The notes beneath the pieces were generated by a model that made no database searches, was not told the DNA's origin, and worked only from the letters and a program-made list of their open reading frames with translations. Below, piece after piece: positions 43,880 through 52,934 of a stretch of DNA of 64,000 bases. Every line of letters begins with the position of its first letter. The stretch's first letter is position 1. This stretch comes from Sphaerotilus montanus (GTDB lineage: Bacteria > Pseudomonadota > Gammaproteobacteria > Burkholderiales > Burkholderiaceae_C): NCBI RefSeq assembly GCF_013410775.1, contig NZ_JACCFH010000001.1, positions 744,001 through 808,000 of the forward strand, read 5' to 3'. The translations under genes were made by a program, and so were the position numbers.

Positions 43880-44617
43880 TCAGTCCGGGTCAGGCGGCAG
43901 CGGTGACGCGCTGAGCGGTCCGTAGGCGCGCAGCCCGACCAGGTCCAGCACCCGCAGACCGCCATACTCGATGCGGATCAGCTGCCGCGCCTGCAGCACG
44001 CGCAGCGCCTCGTTGACCCGCTGGCGCGACAGCCCGACCAGGTAGCCCAGCTCCTGCTGCGTGATGCGCAGCACCTCGCCCACGCCCGGGTACAGCACCG
44101 GGTGGAACAGCGCCGACAGATTGCGCGCGACCCGCGAGTCCGGGTCATTGATGCGGTCGATCTCGCGCGCGGCGATGAACTGGCCGAGCCGCTCGTTGAG
44201 CTGGTTGAGCACGAAACGGTTGAACGGCAGGCTGTGTTCCAGCAACTCGTGGAACACCTCGACCGGCACACCCGCCACCACCGTGCGGCGCAGGGCCTCG
44301 ATGTTGTAGCGGTAAGGCTCGCCCTTGAGCAGCGTGCCCTCGCCGAACCAGGCGCCAGGGGGCACGCCGGTGAAGGTGATCGGCGTGCCCATGATGTTGT
44401 CGCTGCTCATCTTGAGCAATCCATCGATGACGCCGAACCAGTAGGTCGCCGGCCGGCCGACCCGGCAGATGTACTCCCCGGGATCGGCCTGCACCGAACG
44501 CAGGGACGCCAGCGCCAGCTGCCGGTGCGCCGGTGCGAGCTGCGCCAGCCACGGGATTTCGGCAATCTCGCGCCCGGTGGGCAGGCGCGAGCGCTCGCGC
44601 AGGGCGGTCAGGCTCAT
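43880..44617 (-). CDS. Crp/Fnr family transcriptional regulator
   Basis: The 245-residue product has a cyclic-nucleotide-type beta roll (about 30-140; DPGEYICRVGRPATYWFGVI, GAWFGEGTLLKGEPYRY), a dimer helix, and a helix-turn-helix at about 190-215 (ITQQELGYLVGLSRQRVNEA). No N-terminal Cys cluster is present, so it is not an iron-sulfur FNR. The effector is unknown. It is divergent from the acyl-CoA ligase operon, and the shared 173-base region holds a perfect inverted repeat, so it is the best candidate regulator for that operon or itself. Confidence 0.93.
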   Translation of the reverse strand: MSLTALRERSRLPTGREIAEIPWLAQLAPAHRQLALASLRSVQADPGEYICRVGRPATYWFGVIDGLLKMSSDNIMGTPITFTGVPPGAWFGEGTLLKGEPYRYNIEALRRTVVAGVPVEVFHELLEHSLPFNRFVLNQLNERLGQFIAAREIDRINDPDSRVARNLSALFHPVLYPGVGEVLRITQQELGYLVGLSRQRVNEALRVLQARQLIRIEYGGLRVLDLVGLRAYGPLSASPLPPDPD

Positions 44618-44669
44618 CCAGATCTCCTCCAGAACGGGAAACTCCGCTTGGGAATGTCCCTAGGATTGT

Positions 44670-44690
44670 CGTCAGGTTGACATCCTGACG
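44670..44690. promoter_or_regulatory. inverted repeat between Crp/Fnr and the ligase-transporter operon
   Basis: CGTCAGG (44670-44676), spacer TTGACAT and CCTGACG (44684-44690) form a perfect palindrome with 7-base arms. It lies 53 bases upstream of the regulator start and 101 upstream of the ligase start. The symmetry and place fit a dimeric operator. The motif is not the classical TGTGA/TCACA Crp site. Confidence 0.6.
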
Positions 44691-44790
44691 TCAAACCCGG
44701 GCATACGATGCACCACAACGAACCGGCTCAGACGCCTTTTCTCTTGCACTGCTCCACTTTTCACCCTTCCCCCACAACCCGAGGAGACGC

Positions 44791-46740
44791 GTGGTGACCA
44801 CGACATTTCCGCGCCTGCTGCTGGACCATGCCCAGCGCCGACCCGATGCGCCGGCCCTGCGAGAAAAAGAATACGGCATCTGGCAGACCCTGAGCTGGAA
44901 AGCACTGACCGCGCAGGTCCGCCGCATGGCCGGCGGTCTGGCGGCAGCCGGCCTGCAGCGTGGCCAGCACCTCGTGGTGATCGGCGACAACCGCCCGCGC
45001 CTGACGATGACGATGCTGGCGGCGCAGAGCCTGGGGGCGATCCCGATTCCGCTGTACCAGGATGCCACCGGCCCCGAGTGTGTCTTCCCGCTGAACAACG
45101 CCGAAGTGGTCTTCGCCGTGGTCGAGGACCAGGAGCAGGTCGACAAGCTGCTGGAAATCCGGGACCAGTGCCCGCTGCTGACGCGCATCTGGTTCGACGA
45201 TCCGCGCGGCCTGCGCAAGTACAGCGAGCCGGGCCTGGCCTCGGTCGACGAGCTGCTCGCCGCCGGTGACGCCTACGAGCGCCAGAACGCCAACTTCTTC
45301 GAGAAGTCGATCGAGACCGTGCGTCCGGAGGACGTGGCCTCGATGTTCTTCACCTCGGGCACGACCGGCAATCCCAAGGGCGTCGTCCACACCCACGGCT
45401 CGCTGACCGACCGCGCACAGGCGGGCGCCACCTTCGACAAGCTGACCAGCAGCGAAGAGGTGCTCGCCTACCTGCCGCCGGCCTGGATCGGCCAGAACAT
45501 CTTCAGCTACGCGCAGTGGCTGGTCTGCGGCTATGTGGTGAACTGCCCCGAATCGGCGGCGACCACGACGATCGACCTGAAGGAGATCGGCCCGACCTAC
45601 TACTTCGCGCCACCCCGGGTGTTCGAAGGCCTGCTGACCAGCGTCACGATCCGCATGGAAGACGCCGGCGGCCTCAAGAAGAGCCTGTTCAAGTCCTTCA
45701 TGGCGCATGCCAAGCAGGTCGGCCCGGCGCTGATGGACGGCAAGCCGGTCGGCCTGTTCGACAAGCTGAAGTACGCGGTCGGCGACCTGTGCATCTACGG
45801 CCCGCTGCGCAACTCGCTGGGCTTCAGCCGGGTGCGCGTGGCCTACACCGCCGGCGAGGCGATCGGCCCGGACCTGTTCACTTTCTACCGCTCGATCGGC
45901 GTCAACCTGAAGCAGCTCTACGGCTCGACCGAGACCGCCGTGTTCGTCTGCCTGCAGCCCGACCATGAAGCGCGCGCCGACACGGTAGGCGTGCCCTGCG
46001 ACGGCGTGGAGATCAAGCTGGCCGACTCCGGCGAGATCATGATCAAGTCGCCGGGGCTGCTGAAGGAGTACTACAAGAACCCCAAGGCGACCGAAGAGGT
46101 GCTGACCAAGGACGGCTGGTACCACAGCGGCGACGCCGGTTTCATCGACGCCCACGGCCACCTGAAGATCATCGACCGCGCCAAGGACGTCGGCCGGCTC
46201 CAGGGCGGTGCGCACGACGGCGCGATGTTTGCTCCGAAGTACGTCGAGAACAAGCTGAAGTTCTTCCCCTTCATCAAGGAGGCGGTGGCCTTCGGCGACA
46301 AGCGCGACCGGGTCTGCGCCTTCATCAACATCGACATGGAAGCGGTCGGCAACTGGGCCGAGCGGCGCAACCTGCCCTACGCCGGCTACGCGGACCTCGC
46401 GGGCAAGCCCGAGGTGCTGGAGATGATGCGCGCGTGCGTCGAGCAGACCAACGCCGACCTGGCGCAGGACGAGATGCTCGCCGGCAGCCAGATCCACCGC
46501 GTGCTCGTGCTGCACAAGGAACTCGACGCCGACGACGGCGAAATGACCCGCACCCGCAAGGTCAAGCGCGGCGCCATCGCCGACAAGTACAAGGTGCTGA
46601 TCGACGCGATGTACGGCGGCAAGTCCGAGCAGTTCATCGAGACCGCCGTCAAGTTCGAGGACGGCCGCAGCGGCAGCGTCTCGGCGACGCTGAAGATCAT
46701 CGACACGAAGACCTTTCCCGCCGTCCGGAGGGCTGCCTGA
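44791..46740 (+). CDS. AMP-dependent acyl-CoA synthetase
   Basis: The 649-residue ANL-superfamily ligase activates a carboxylic acid to its CoA thioester through an acyl-AMP. Motifs are the P-loop FFTSGTTGNPKGVVHTHGSL, QLYGSTETAVF (A5), GWYHSGDAGFIDAHGHLKII (A7) and RTRKVKRGA with the C-terminal Lys region. The length and layout fit the long-chain/FadD15-like branch. The start is GTG 44791 or 44794 behind GAGGAG. It is the first gene of the operon with livGHM-SBP-livF, so it probably acts on the imported substrate. The substrate may be fatty or aromatic; the sequence does not decide. Confidence 0.93.
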   Translation: MVTTTFPRLLLDHAQRRPDAPALREKEYGIWQTLSWKALTAQVRRMAGGLAAAGLQRGQHLVVIGDNRPRLTMTMLAAQSLGAIPIPLYQDATGPECVFPLNNAEVVFAVVEDQEQVDKLLEIRDQCPLLTRIWFDDPRGLRKYSEPGLASVDELLAAGDAYERQNANFFEKSIETVRPEDVASMFFTSGTTGNPKGVVHTHGSLTDRAQAGATFDKLTSSEEVLAYLPPAWIGQNIFSYAQWLVCGYVVNCPESAATTTIDLKEIGPTYYFAPPRVFEGLLTSVTIRMEDAGGLKKSLFKSFMAHAKQVGPALMDGKPVGLFDKLKYAVGDLCIYGPLRNSLGFSRVRVAYTAGEAIGPDLFTFYRSIGVNLKQLYGSTETAVFVCLQPDHEARADTVGVPCDGVEIKLADSGEIMIKSPGLLKEYYKNPKATEEVLTKDGWYHSGDAGFIDAHGHLKIIDRAKDVGRLQGGAHDGAMFAPKYVENKLKFFPFIKEAVAFGDKRDRVCAFINIDMEAVGNWAERRNLPYAGYADLAGKPEVLEMMRACVEQTNADLAQDEMLAGSQIHRVLVLHKELDADDGEMTRTRKVKRGAIADKYKVLIDAMYGGKSEQFIETAVKFEDGRSGSVSATLKIIDTKTFPAVRRAA

Positions 46741-47538
46741 ATGTCCGCCAACACCAGCGACAAGAACATCGGTGACGTCATCCTCGACGTCGCCAACATC
46801 AGCCTGCGCTTCGGCGGCGTCAAGGCGCTGACCGACATCAGCTTCAACGTGCGCGAGCACGAGGTGCGCGCCATCATCGGGCCGAACGGCGCGGGCAAGA
46901 GCTCGATGCTGAACTGCATCAACGGCGTCTACACCCCGCAGGAAGGCAAGATCAGCTTCCGCGGCCAGACCTTCAGCCACATGAACAGCCGGCAGGTCGC
47001 CGAGATGGGCGTGGCGCGCACGTTCCAGAACCTGGCGCTGTTCAAGGGCATGAGCGTGATCGACAACATCATGACCGGCCGCAACCTGAAGATGCGCACG
47101 AACCTGTTCCAGCAGGCGATCCGCTGGGGTGCCGCCGCCCGCGAAGAAGCGGCGCACCGGGAATTCGTCGAGCACATCATCGACTTCCTCGAGATCCAGG
47201 CCTTCCGCAAGACCCCCGTCGGCCGGCTGCCCTACGGCCTGCAGAAGCGCGTCGACCTGGGCCGCGCGCTGGCGATGGAGCCGCAGGTGCTGCTGCTGGA
47301 CGAGCCGATGGCCGGCATGAACGTCGAGGAGAAGCAGGACATGTGCCGCTTCGTGCTCGACATCAACGAGGAGTTCGGCACCACCATCGTGCTGATCGAG
47401 CACGACATGGGCGTGGTGATGGACATCTCGGACCGCGTCGTCGTGCTGGACTACGGCAAGAAGATCGGGGACGGCACGCCGGACGAAGTCCGCGCCAACG
47501 AAGACGTGATCAGTGCCTATCTGGGCACCAGCCACTGA
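46741..47538 (+). CDS. livG: branched-chain-type ABC transporter ATP-binding protein (LivG)
   Basis: The 265-residue product begins directly after the ligase stop. Walker A is IGPNGAGKSSMLNCINGVY, signature LPYGLQKRVDLGRALAM, Walker B VLLLDEPMAGMNVEEKQD and His switch LIEHDMGVVMDISD. The LivG-type C-terminus is KIGDGTPDEVRANEDVISAYL. It pairs with LivF, encoded at the end of the operon. The IS1595-type element starts 35 bases after its stop. Confidence 0.95.
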   Translation: MSANTSDKNIGDVILDVANISLRFGGVKALTDISFNVREHEVRAIIGPNGAGKSSMLNCINGVYTPQEGKISFRGQTFSHMNSRQVAEMGVARTFQNLALFKGMSVIDNIMTGRNLKMRTNLFQQAIRWGAAAREEAAHREFVEHIIDFLEIQAFRKTPVGRLPYGLQKRVDLGRALAMEPQVLLLDEPMAGMNVEEKQDMCRFVLDINEEFGTTIVLIEHDMGVVMDISDRVVVLDYGKKIGDGTPDEVRANEDVISAYLGTSH

Positions 47539-47572
47539 ACGCCACGATCACGGGAGCACTGACATGGGATTT

Positions 47573-48617
47573 CCTGATTAGCAATGATCTTCAGCAAGGC
47601 CCTAGCCGACGATCAGGCGTAGCGTAGAAGGCAGACAAAGCGCAGGAGCGAGCACATGCCGATGAACCGAATCCAGTTCCAGCAAGGGATGTCGCTGCCG
47701 GAGTTCATGAGCAGCTTCGGCACGGAAGAGCAATGCGCCGAGGCGGTCAAGCAGGCACGCTGGCCCCAGGGCTTCGAGTGCCCGCGCTGCGGCACTGCGG
47801 CGCACTACGTGGTGGGCCAGGGCGCACGCAAGCTGTATCAATGCAACGGCTGCCGCCACCAGACTTCGCTGACCGCGGGCAGCCTGTTCGCGAGCACCAA
47901 GCTGCCGCTGAGAACGTGGTTCCTGGCGATCTACCTGCTCAGCCAGGCCAAGACGGGGCTGTCGGCGCTGGCGCTCAAGCGGCAGGTGGGCGTGAGCTAC
48001 CCGACGGCGTGGCTGATGCACCAGAAGATCATGCACGCGATGGCCGAGCGGGAGAGCCAGCACCGGCTCGACGGCACGGTGCAGCTCGACGATGCCTACC
48101 TCGGCGGGGAGCGCAGCGGCGGCAAGGCGGGTCGGGGTTCGGAGAACAAGGTGCCGTTCGTGGCGGCGGTCTCGGTCAATGACCAGGGGCATCCGCAGTA
48201 CGTCAAGCTCGCGCCGGTGAGCGGCTTCACGCTGGAGGCGGTGGGCCAGTGGGCGCAGGCGGCGCTGATGCCGGGAGCGCGGGTGGTCAGCGACGGGCTG
48301 GGGTGCTTCGCCGCGGTCACCAGCGCGGGCTGTCTGCACACGCCGATCGTGGTGGGGCAGCGCAAGCCGCGCGAGCTGCCCGAGTTCACCTGGGTCAACA
48401 CGGTGCTGGGCAACCTGAAGACGACGTTGTCGGGTGCGTTCCATGCGTTCAAGTACCCCAAGTACGCCAGCAGCTACCTGGCAGCGTTCGCCTACCGCTT
48501 CAACCGTCGGTTCGACCTGCGCGAGTTGGTGGCTCGGCTCATCATCGATGTCTCGCGGTGCAAGCCTCGGGCTCAGCGGGTCGTTCGGGGGAATGCTGAG
48601 GATCGTTGCTAATCAGG
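47573..48617 (+). mobile_element. IS1595-family insertion sequence, 1045 bp, at the livH start codon
   Basis: The ends are imperfect inverted repeats: CCTGATTAGCAATGATCTTC at 47573-47592 against CCTGATTAGCAACGATCCTC read in reverse from 48617. The 8-bp duplication TGGGATTT is at 47565-47572 and 48618-48625. Eight bases is the usual IS1595 target duplication. It separates the livH ribosome-binding site and ATG (47564) from the gene body. Both ends and the transposase look intact. Confidence 0.95.
47656..48612 (+). CDS. IS1595-family transposase
   Basis: The 318-residue product has an N-terminal zinc ribbon (FECPRCGTAAHYVV and LYQCNGCRHQTSLTAG) and then the ISXO2-like DDE domain: TVQLDDAYLGGERSG (first Asp), ARVVSDGLGCFAAV (second Asp), EFTWVNTVLGNLKTT and YRFNRRFDLRELVARLI. 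The stop TAA lies within the right terminal repeat. No frame damage is seen. It reads in the same direction as the liv operon, so its transcription could feed livH. Confidence 0.94.
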   Translation: MPMNRIQFQQGMSLPEFMSSFGTEEQCAEAVKQARWPQGFECPRCGTAAHYVVGQGARKLYQCNGCRHQTSLTAGSLFASTKLPLRTWFLAIYLLSQAKTGLSALALKRQVGVSYPTAWLMHQKIMHAMAERESQHRLDGTVQLDDAYLGGERSGGKAGRGSENKVPFVAAVSVNDQGHPQYVKLAPVSGFTLEAVGQWAQAALMPGARVVSDGLGCFAAVTSAGCLHTPIVVGQRKPRELPEFTWVNTVLGNLKTTLSGAFHAFKYPKYASSYLAAFAYRFNRRFDLRELVARLIIDVSRCKPRAQRVVRGNAEDRC

Positions 48618-49546
48618 TGGGATTTTTCCTCGAAGCACTCATCGGCGGCCTGATGACGGGCATGCTGTATTCGCTGATCGCGCTCGGCTTCGTGCTGATC
48701 TTCAAGGCGTCCGGCGTCTTCAACTTCGCGCAAGGGGCCATGGTGCTGTTCGCGGCCCTCGCCATGGCGCGGTTCGCCGAATGGATTCCGGCCCTGCTGC
48801 ACATCGACAACAAGACCATCGGCAACATCCTCGCGTTCATCGGCGCCATGGGCGTGATGGTCATCGTGGCCTGGGTGATCGAGCGCTACGTGCTGGGCAA
48901 GCTGGTGAACCAGGAGGGCATCACGCTGCTGATGGCCACCCTCGGCATCACCTACTTCCTGGACGGCGCCGGCCAGACCCTGTTCGGATCGGACATCTAC
49001 AAGATCGACGTCGGCCTGCCCAAGGACCCGATCTTCCTGTTCGAGACCGTGTTCCAGGGCGGCGTGCTGGTGGGGTCGGAAGACCTCTACGCCGCGCTGA
49101 TCGCCGCGACGATGGTGGCCGTGCTGGCCGCGTTCTTCCAGTACACCTCGACCGGCCGCGCCCTGCGCGCGGTGGCCGACGACCACCAGGCCGCACAGTC
49201 CATCGGCATCCCGCTGAACCGCATCTGGGTCATCGTCTGGTCGGTGGCGGGCTTCGTGGCGCTGGTGGCCGGGATCATCTGGGGCTCCAAGCTCGGCGTG
49301 CAGTTCTCGCTGTCGCTGGTGGCGCTGAAGGCGCTGCCGGTGGTGATTCTGGGCGGGCTGACCTCGGTGCCCGGCGCGATCATCGGCGGGCTGATCATCG
49401 GCGTCGGCGAGAAGCTCTCCGAGGTCTACATCGGCCCGATGGTCGGCGGCGGCATCGAGATCTGGTTTGCCTATGCCCTGGCGCTGATCTTCCTGCTGGT
49501 GCGGCCGCAAGGGCTGTTCGGCGAAAAGATCATCGACCGCGTCTGA
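48617..49546 (+). CDS. livH: branched-chain-type ABC transporter permease (LivH), start rebuilt by the IS
   Basis: The 309-residue inner-membrane permease has GGLMTGMLYSLIALGFVLIF, FNFAQGAMVLFAALAM, the coupling loop AVADDHQAAQSIGIPLNRIW and GGLTSVPGAIIGGLIIGVGE. The native start was ATG 47564 (ATG GGA TTT). The IS end supplies G, and the duplicated TG follows, so the sequence now reads GTG GGA TTT in frame with the whole protein. ATG 48593 inside the IS would add eight residues. The native GGGAG site is now over 1 kb upstream, and only a weak, distant GAGGA precedes the new GTG, so expression may be reduced. Confidence 0.88.
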   Translation: MGFFLEALIGGLMTGMLYSLIALGFVLIFKASGVFNFAQGAMVLFAALAMARFAEWIPALLHIDNKTIGNILAFIGAMGVMVIVAWVIERYVLGKLVNQEGITLLMATLGITYFLDGAGQTLFGSDIYKIDVGLPKDPIFLFETVFQGGVLVGSEDLYAALIAATMVAVLAAFFQYTSTGRALRAVADDHQAAQSIGIPLNRIWVIVWSVAGFVALVAGIIWGSKLGVQFSLSLVALKALPVVILGGLTSVPGAIIGGLIIGVGEKLSEVYIGPMVGGGIEIWFAYALALIFLLVRPQGLFGEKIIDRV

Positions 49547-49558
49547 GGAGAAAAATCC

Positions 49559-50623
49559 ATGCTTTACCGTGAGAACGGCCAGTTCAAGACCAGCTACGCG
49601 TCGGACCAGCAGATCTTCCCGATCACGCAGGACCGCCTCGGCGTGCTGGCACTGATCGCCTTCGCTGCGATCGCCGTGCCCTTCATGGCCTCGGAATACA
49701 CCTTCCGGGCCGTGCTGATCCCCTTCCTGATCCTGTCGCTCGCGGCACTCGGGCTCAACATCCTGGTGGGCTACTGCGGCCAGATCTCGCTGGGTACCGG
49801 CGGCTTCATGGCGGTCGGCGCCTACGCGGCCTACAACTTCTTCGCCCGCATCGACGGCATGCCGCTGATCCCGGCCCTGCTGCTGGGGGGGGCCTGCTCG
49901 ACGGTGCTGGGCGTGCTGTTCGGCATCCCGTCGCTGCGCATCAAGGGGCTGTACCTGGCAGTGGCCACGCTGGCGGCGCAGTTCTTCATCGACTGGAGCT
50001 TCCTGCGCATCAAGTGGTTCACGCTCGATTCGTCGTCGGGTTCGGTCAGCGTGTCAGGCCTGCAGGTGCTGGGCATGCCGATCGAGACCCCGGTGCAGAA
50101 GTACCTGTTCTGCCTGGCCTTCCTGTGCGTGTTCGGCCTGATGGCCAAGAACCTGGTGCGCAGCAACATCGGCCGCGAGTGGATGGCCATGCGCGACATG
50201 GACGTGGCCGCCGCCGTGATCGGCATCCGCCCGGTCTACGCCAAGCTGACCGCCTTCGCGGTGTCGAGCTTCATCGTCGGCGTGGCTGGCGGCCTGTGGG
50301 GCTTCGTGCACCTGGGTTCCTGGGAGCCGGCGGCCTTCTCGATCGACCGCTCCTTCCAGCTGCTGTTCATGGTGATCATCGGCGGGCTGGGCTCGATCAT
50401 GGGCAGCTTCTTCGGCGCGGCCTTCATCGTGCTGCTGCCGATCTTCCTGGACAACGTGCCGCAGCTGTTCGGCATCCCGATCGACACCGCGCTGGCCGCC
50501 CACCTGACGTCGATGATCTTCGGCGCGCTGATCGTGTTCTTCCTGATCGTCGAGCCGCACGGGCTGGCCCGACTCTGGTCCATCGGCAAGGAAAAGCTCC
50601 GCCTGTGGCCGTTCCCGCACTGA
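49559..50623 (+). CDS. livM: branched-chain-type ABC transporter permease (LivM)
   Basis: The 354-residue product has eight or more TM segments. LivM motifs are LAALGLNILVGYCGQISLGT, GGFMAVGAYAAYNFF, GIPSLRIKGLYLAVATLAAQ, the coupling loop EWMAMRDMDVAAAVIGIRPV and IIGGLGSIMGSFFGAAFI. It follows livH by 12 bases and forms the membrane channel with it. The C-terminal tail is short and basic. Confidence 0.95.
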   Translation: MLYRENGQFKTSYASDQQIFPITQDRLGVLALIAFAAIAVPFMASEYTFRAVLIPFLILSLAALGLNILVGYCGQISLGTGGFMAVGAYAAYNFFARIDGMPLIPALLLGGACSTVLGVLFGIPSLRIKGLYLAVATLAAQFFIDWSFLRIKWFTLDSSSGSVSVSGLQVLGMPIETPVQKYLFCLAFLCVFGLMAKNLVRSNIGREWMAMRDMDVAAAVIGIRPVYAKLTAFAVSSFIVGVAGGLWGFVHLGSWEPAAFSIDRSFQLLFMVIIGGLGSIMGSFFGAAFIVLLPIFLDNVPQLFGIPIDTALAAHLTSMIFGALIVFFLIVEPHGLARLWSIGKEKLRLWPFPH

Positions 50624-50684
50624 CCTGTCCCGTCCCACCTCAGTCCCACCTGACGTTGACCGTCACCACCACCCAGAGGCAGCC

Positions 50685-52022
50685 ATGAAACTCCAGTTCA
50701 AGTCACTCGCCCTCGCTGCATCCATCGTTGCAGCCGTTGCAGGCGCTGTCGCCGCACCCGCCGCCTTCGCCCAGGCTGGCAAGGAGCAGTTCTTCCCGGT
50801 GCTGGTGTACCGCACGGGCCCCTACGCCCCCAACGGCGTGCCCTTCGCCAACGGCTATGTGGACTACCTGAAGCTCGTCAACGCCAATGGCGGCATCAAC
50901 GGCGTGAAGATCTCGTTCGAGGAGTGCGAGACCGGCTACGCCACCGACCGCGGCGTCGAGTGCTACGAACGCATGAAGGGCAAGGGCGCGACCGTGTTCC
51001 AGCCGCTGTCCACCGGCATCACCTTCGCGCTGACCGAGAAAGCCCCCAACGACAAGATCCCGCTGATCACCGCCGGCTACGGCCGCAGCGAATCGGCCGA
51101 CGGCGGCGTGTTCAAGTGGAACTTCCCGCTGCTGGGCACCTACTGGATCGCCGCCGATGCGCTGATCCAGCAGATCGGCAAGAAGGAAGGCGGCCTCGAC
51201 AAGCTCAAGGGCAAGAAGATCACCCTCGTCTACCACGACTCGCCGTTCGGCAAGGAACCGATCCCGCTGATCCAGGAACGCGCCAGGACCCACGGTTTCG
51301 AGCTGCAGCTGCTGCCGGTGACCGCACCGGGCGTGGAGCAGAAGTCCACCTGGCTGCAGATCCGCCAGAGCCGTCCCGACTACGTGATGCTGTGGGGCTG
51401 GGGCGTGATGAACTCGACCGCGCTGAAGGAAGCAGTCGCCACCGGCTACCCGCGCGAGAAGATGTACGGCGTGTGGTGGGCCGGCGCCGAGCCGGACGTG
51501 AAGGACGTCGGCGACGCTGCCAAGGGCTACAACGCCGCCGCCATGCAGCACGGTGCACAGCCTGAAGCCAAGGTGGTGCAGGACATCCTCGCCAAGGTCC
51601 ACGGCAAGAGCCAGGGCACGGGGCCGAAGGACGAGGTCGGCTCGGTGCTCTACATGCGCGGCATGCTGTCGTCCATGCTGGGCGTCGAAGGCGTCAGGCG
51701 CGCCCAGGAACGCTTCGGCAAGGGCAAGGTCATGACCGGCGAGCAGGTCCGCTGGGGTCTGGAGAACCTCGCGCTCGACCAGAAGAAGCTGGATGGCATG
51801 GGCTTCGCCGGCGTGATGCGCCCGGTCTCGACCAGCTGCCAGGACCACGTCGGTGCCGGCTGGGTGCGCGTGCACACCTGGGACGGCAAGAAGTGGAACT
51901 TCACCTCCGACTGGCTGCAGGCCGACGACATGATCCTCAAGCCGATGGTCCGTGCGGCCGCCGACAAGTACGCCGCCGAGAAGAAGATCGAGCGCCGCAA
52001 GCCGGAAGACTGCCAGTCCTGA
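50685..52022 (+). CDS. ABC transporter substrate-binding protein (LivK-like)
   Basis: The 445-residue periplasmic binding protein (Peripla_BP_6) has signal peptide LALAASIVAAVAGAVAAPAA with cleavage near AFA|QA. The mature part has a two-lobed fold: VDYLKLVNANGGINGVKISF, ECYERMKGKGATVFQPLSTG, LVYHDSPFGKEPIPLIQERA and the RPDYVMLWGWGVM stretch. It is longer than amino-acid LivK (about 370) and the C-terminus is Lys-rich. It is the receptor for the importer of this operon. Companion ligases suggest an aromatic or aliphatic acid rather than leucine. Confidence 0.93.
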   Translation: MKLQFKSLALAASIVAAVAGAVAAPAAFAQAGKEQFFPVLVYRTGPYAPNGVPFANGYVDYLKLVNANGGINGVKISFEECETGYATDRGVECYERMKGKGATVFQPLSTGITFALTEKAPNDKIPLITAGYGRSESADGGVFKWNFPLLGTYWIAADALIQQIGKKEGGLDKLKGKKITLVYHDSPFGKEPIPLIQERARTHGFELQLLPVTAPGVEQKSTWLQIRQSRPDYVMLWGWGVMNSTALKEAVATGYPREKMYGVWWAGAEPDVKDVGDAAKGYNAAAMQHGAQPEAKVVQDILAKVHGKSQGTGPKDEVGSVLYMRGMLSSMLGVEGVRRAQERFGKGKVMTGEQVRWGLENLALDQKKLDGMGFAGVMRPVSTSCQDHVGAGWVRVHTWDGKKWNFTSDWLQADDMILKPMVRAAADKYAAEKKIERRKPEDCQS

Positions 52023-52074
52023 TCGGCTGATTGGCTGAACGTCCTGCGCCGCAACCCTAGGTGACACACGCCCC

Positions 52075-52887
52075 ATGAGCACTCCGAACATTCTCCTGAA
52101 CGTCAACGGCATCGAGGTGATCTACAACCACGTGATCCTCGTGCTCAAGGGCGTGTCCCTGCAGGTGCCCGAAGGCAAGGTCGTGGCCTTGCTGGGCGGC
52201 AACGGCGCGGGCAAGACGACCACGCTGCGCGCCATCAGCAACCTGCTGGCGGGCGAGCGGGGCGATGTCACCAAGGGCTCGATCGAGCTGCGCGGAGAGC
52301 GCATCGACAAGCTCTCCACCTCCGACATGGTCAACCGCGGGGTGGTGCAGGTCATGGAAGGCCGGCACTGCTTCGCGCACCTGAGCATCGAGGACAACCT
52401 GATGACCGGCGCCTACACCCGCAAGGACGGCAAGGCGGCGATCGAGCAGACGCTGGAGAAGGTCTACAACTACTTTCCCCGGCTGAAGACCCGCCGCACC
52501 AGCCAGGCCGCCTACACCTCGGGCGGCGAGCAGCAGATGTGCGCCATCGGCCGCGCGCTGATGGCCAACCCGAAGATGGTGCTGCTGGACGAGCCGTCGA
52601 TGGGCCTGGCGCCGCAGATCGTGGAAGAGGTGTTCGAGATCGTGAAGGATCTGAACACCAAGGAAGGGGTCACCTTCCTGCTCGCCGAACAGAACACCAA
52701 CATCGCGCTGCGCTATTCGGACTACGGGTACATCCTGGAAAACGGCCGCATCGTGATGGACGGTGAAGCCAAGGCCCTGCGCGAGAACGAGGACGTCAAG
52801 GAGTTCTACCTCGGCATGGGCGGCGGCGACCGCAAGAGCTTCAAGGACAACAAGAGCTACAAGCGCCGCAAGCGCTGGCTGGCCTGA
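52075..52887 (+). CDS. livF: branched-chain-type ABC transporter ATP-binding protein (LivF)
   Basis: The 270-residue product has Walker A LLGGNGAGKTTTLRAISNLL, signature SGGEQQMCAIGRALMA, Walker B MVLLDEPSMGLAPQIVEEVF and switch region LAEQNTNIALRYSDYGYIL. The C-terminal 20 residues are strongly basic (SFKDNKSYKRRKRWLA), an addition to the usual LivF end. It should pair with LivG as the ATPase dimer. Confidence 0.95.
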   Translation: MSTPNILLNVNGIEVIYNHVILVLKGVSLQVPEGKVVALLGGNGAGKTTTLRAISNLLAGERGDVTKGSIELRGERIDKLSTSDMVNRGVVQVMEGRHCFAHLSIEDNLMTGAYTRKDGKAAIEQTLEKVYNYFPRLKTRRTSQAAYTSGGEQQMCAIGRALMANPKMVLLDEPSMGLAPQIVEEVFEIVKDLNTKEGVTFLLAEQNTNIALRYSDYGYILENGRIVMDGEAKALRENEDVKEFYLGMGGGDRKSFKDNKSYKRRKRWLA

Positions 52888-52934
52888 GCTGTCGGTACCT
52901 CCCCGCCCATCCCCCTCCAAGAAAGGTTCGCGCC

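Noticed and set aside
44761-47535. Very long open frame antisense to the acyl-CoA ligase and livG
   Set aside because: Its sequence is His/Val/Gln/Arg/Asp-rich shadow of two well-supported genes in high-GC DNA, with no family motif.
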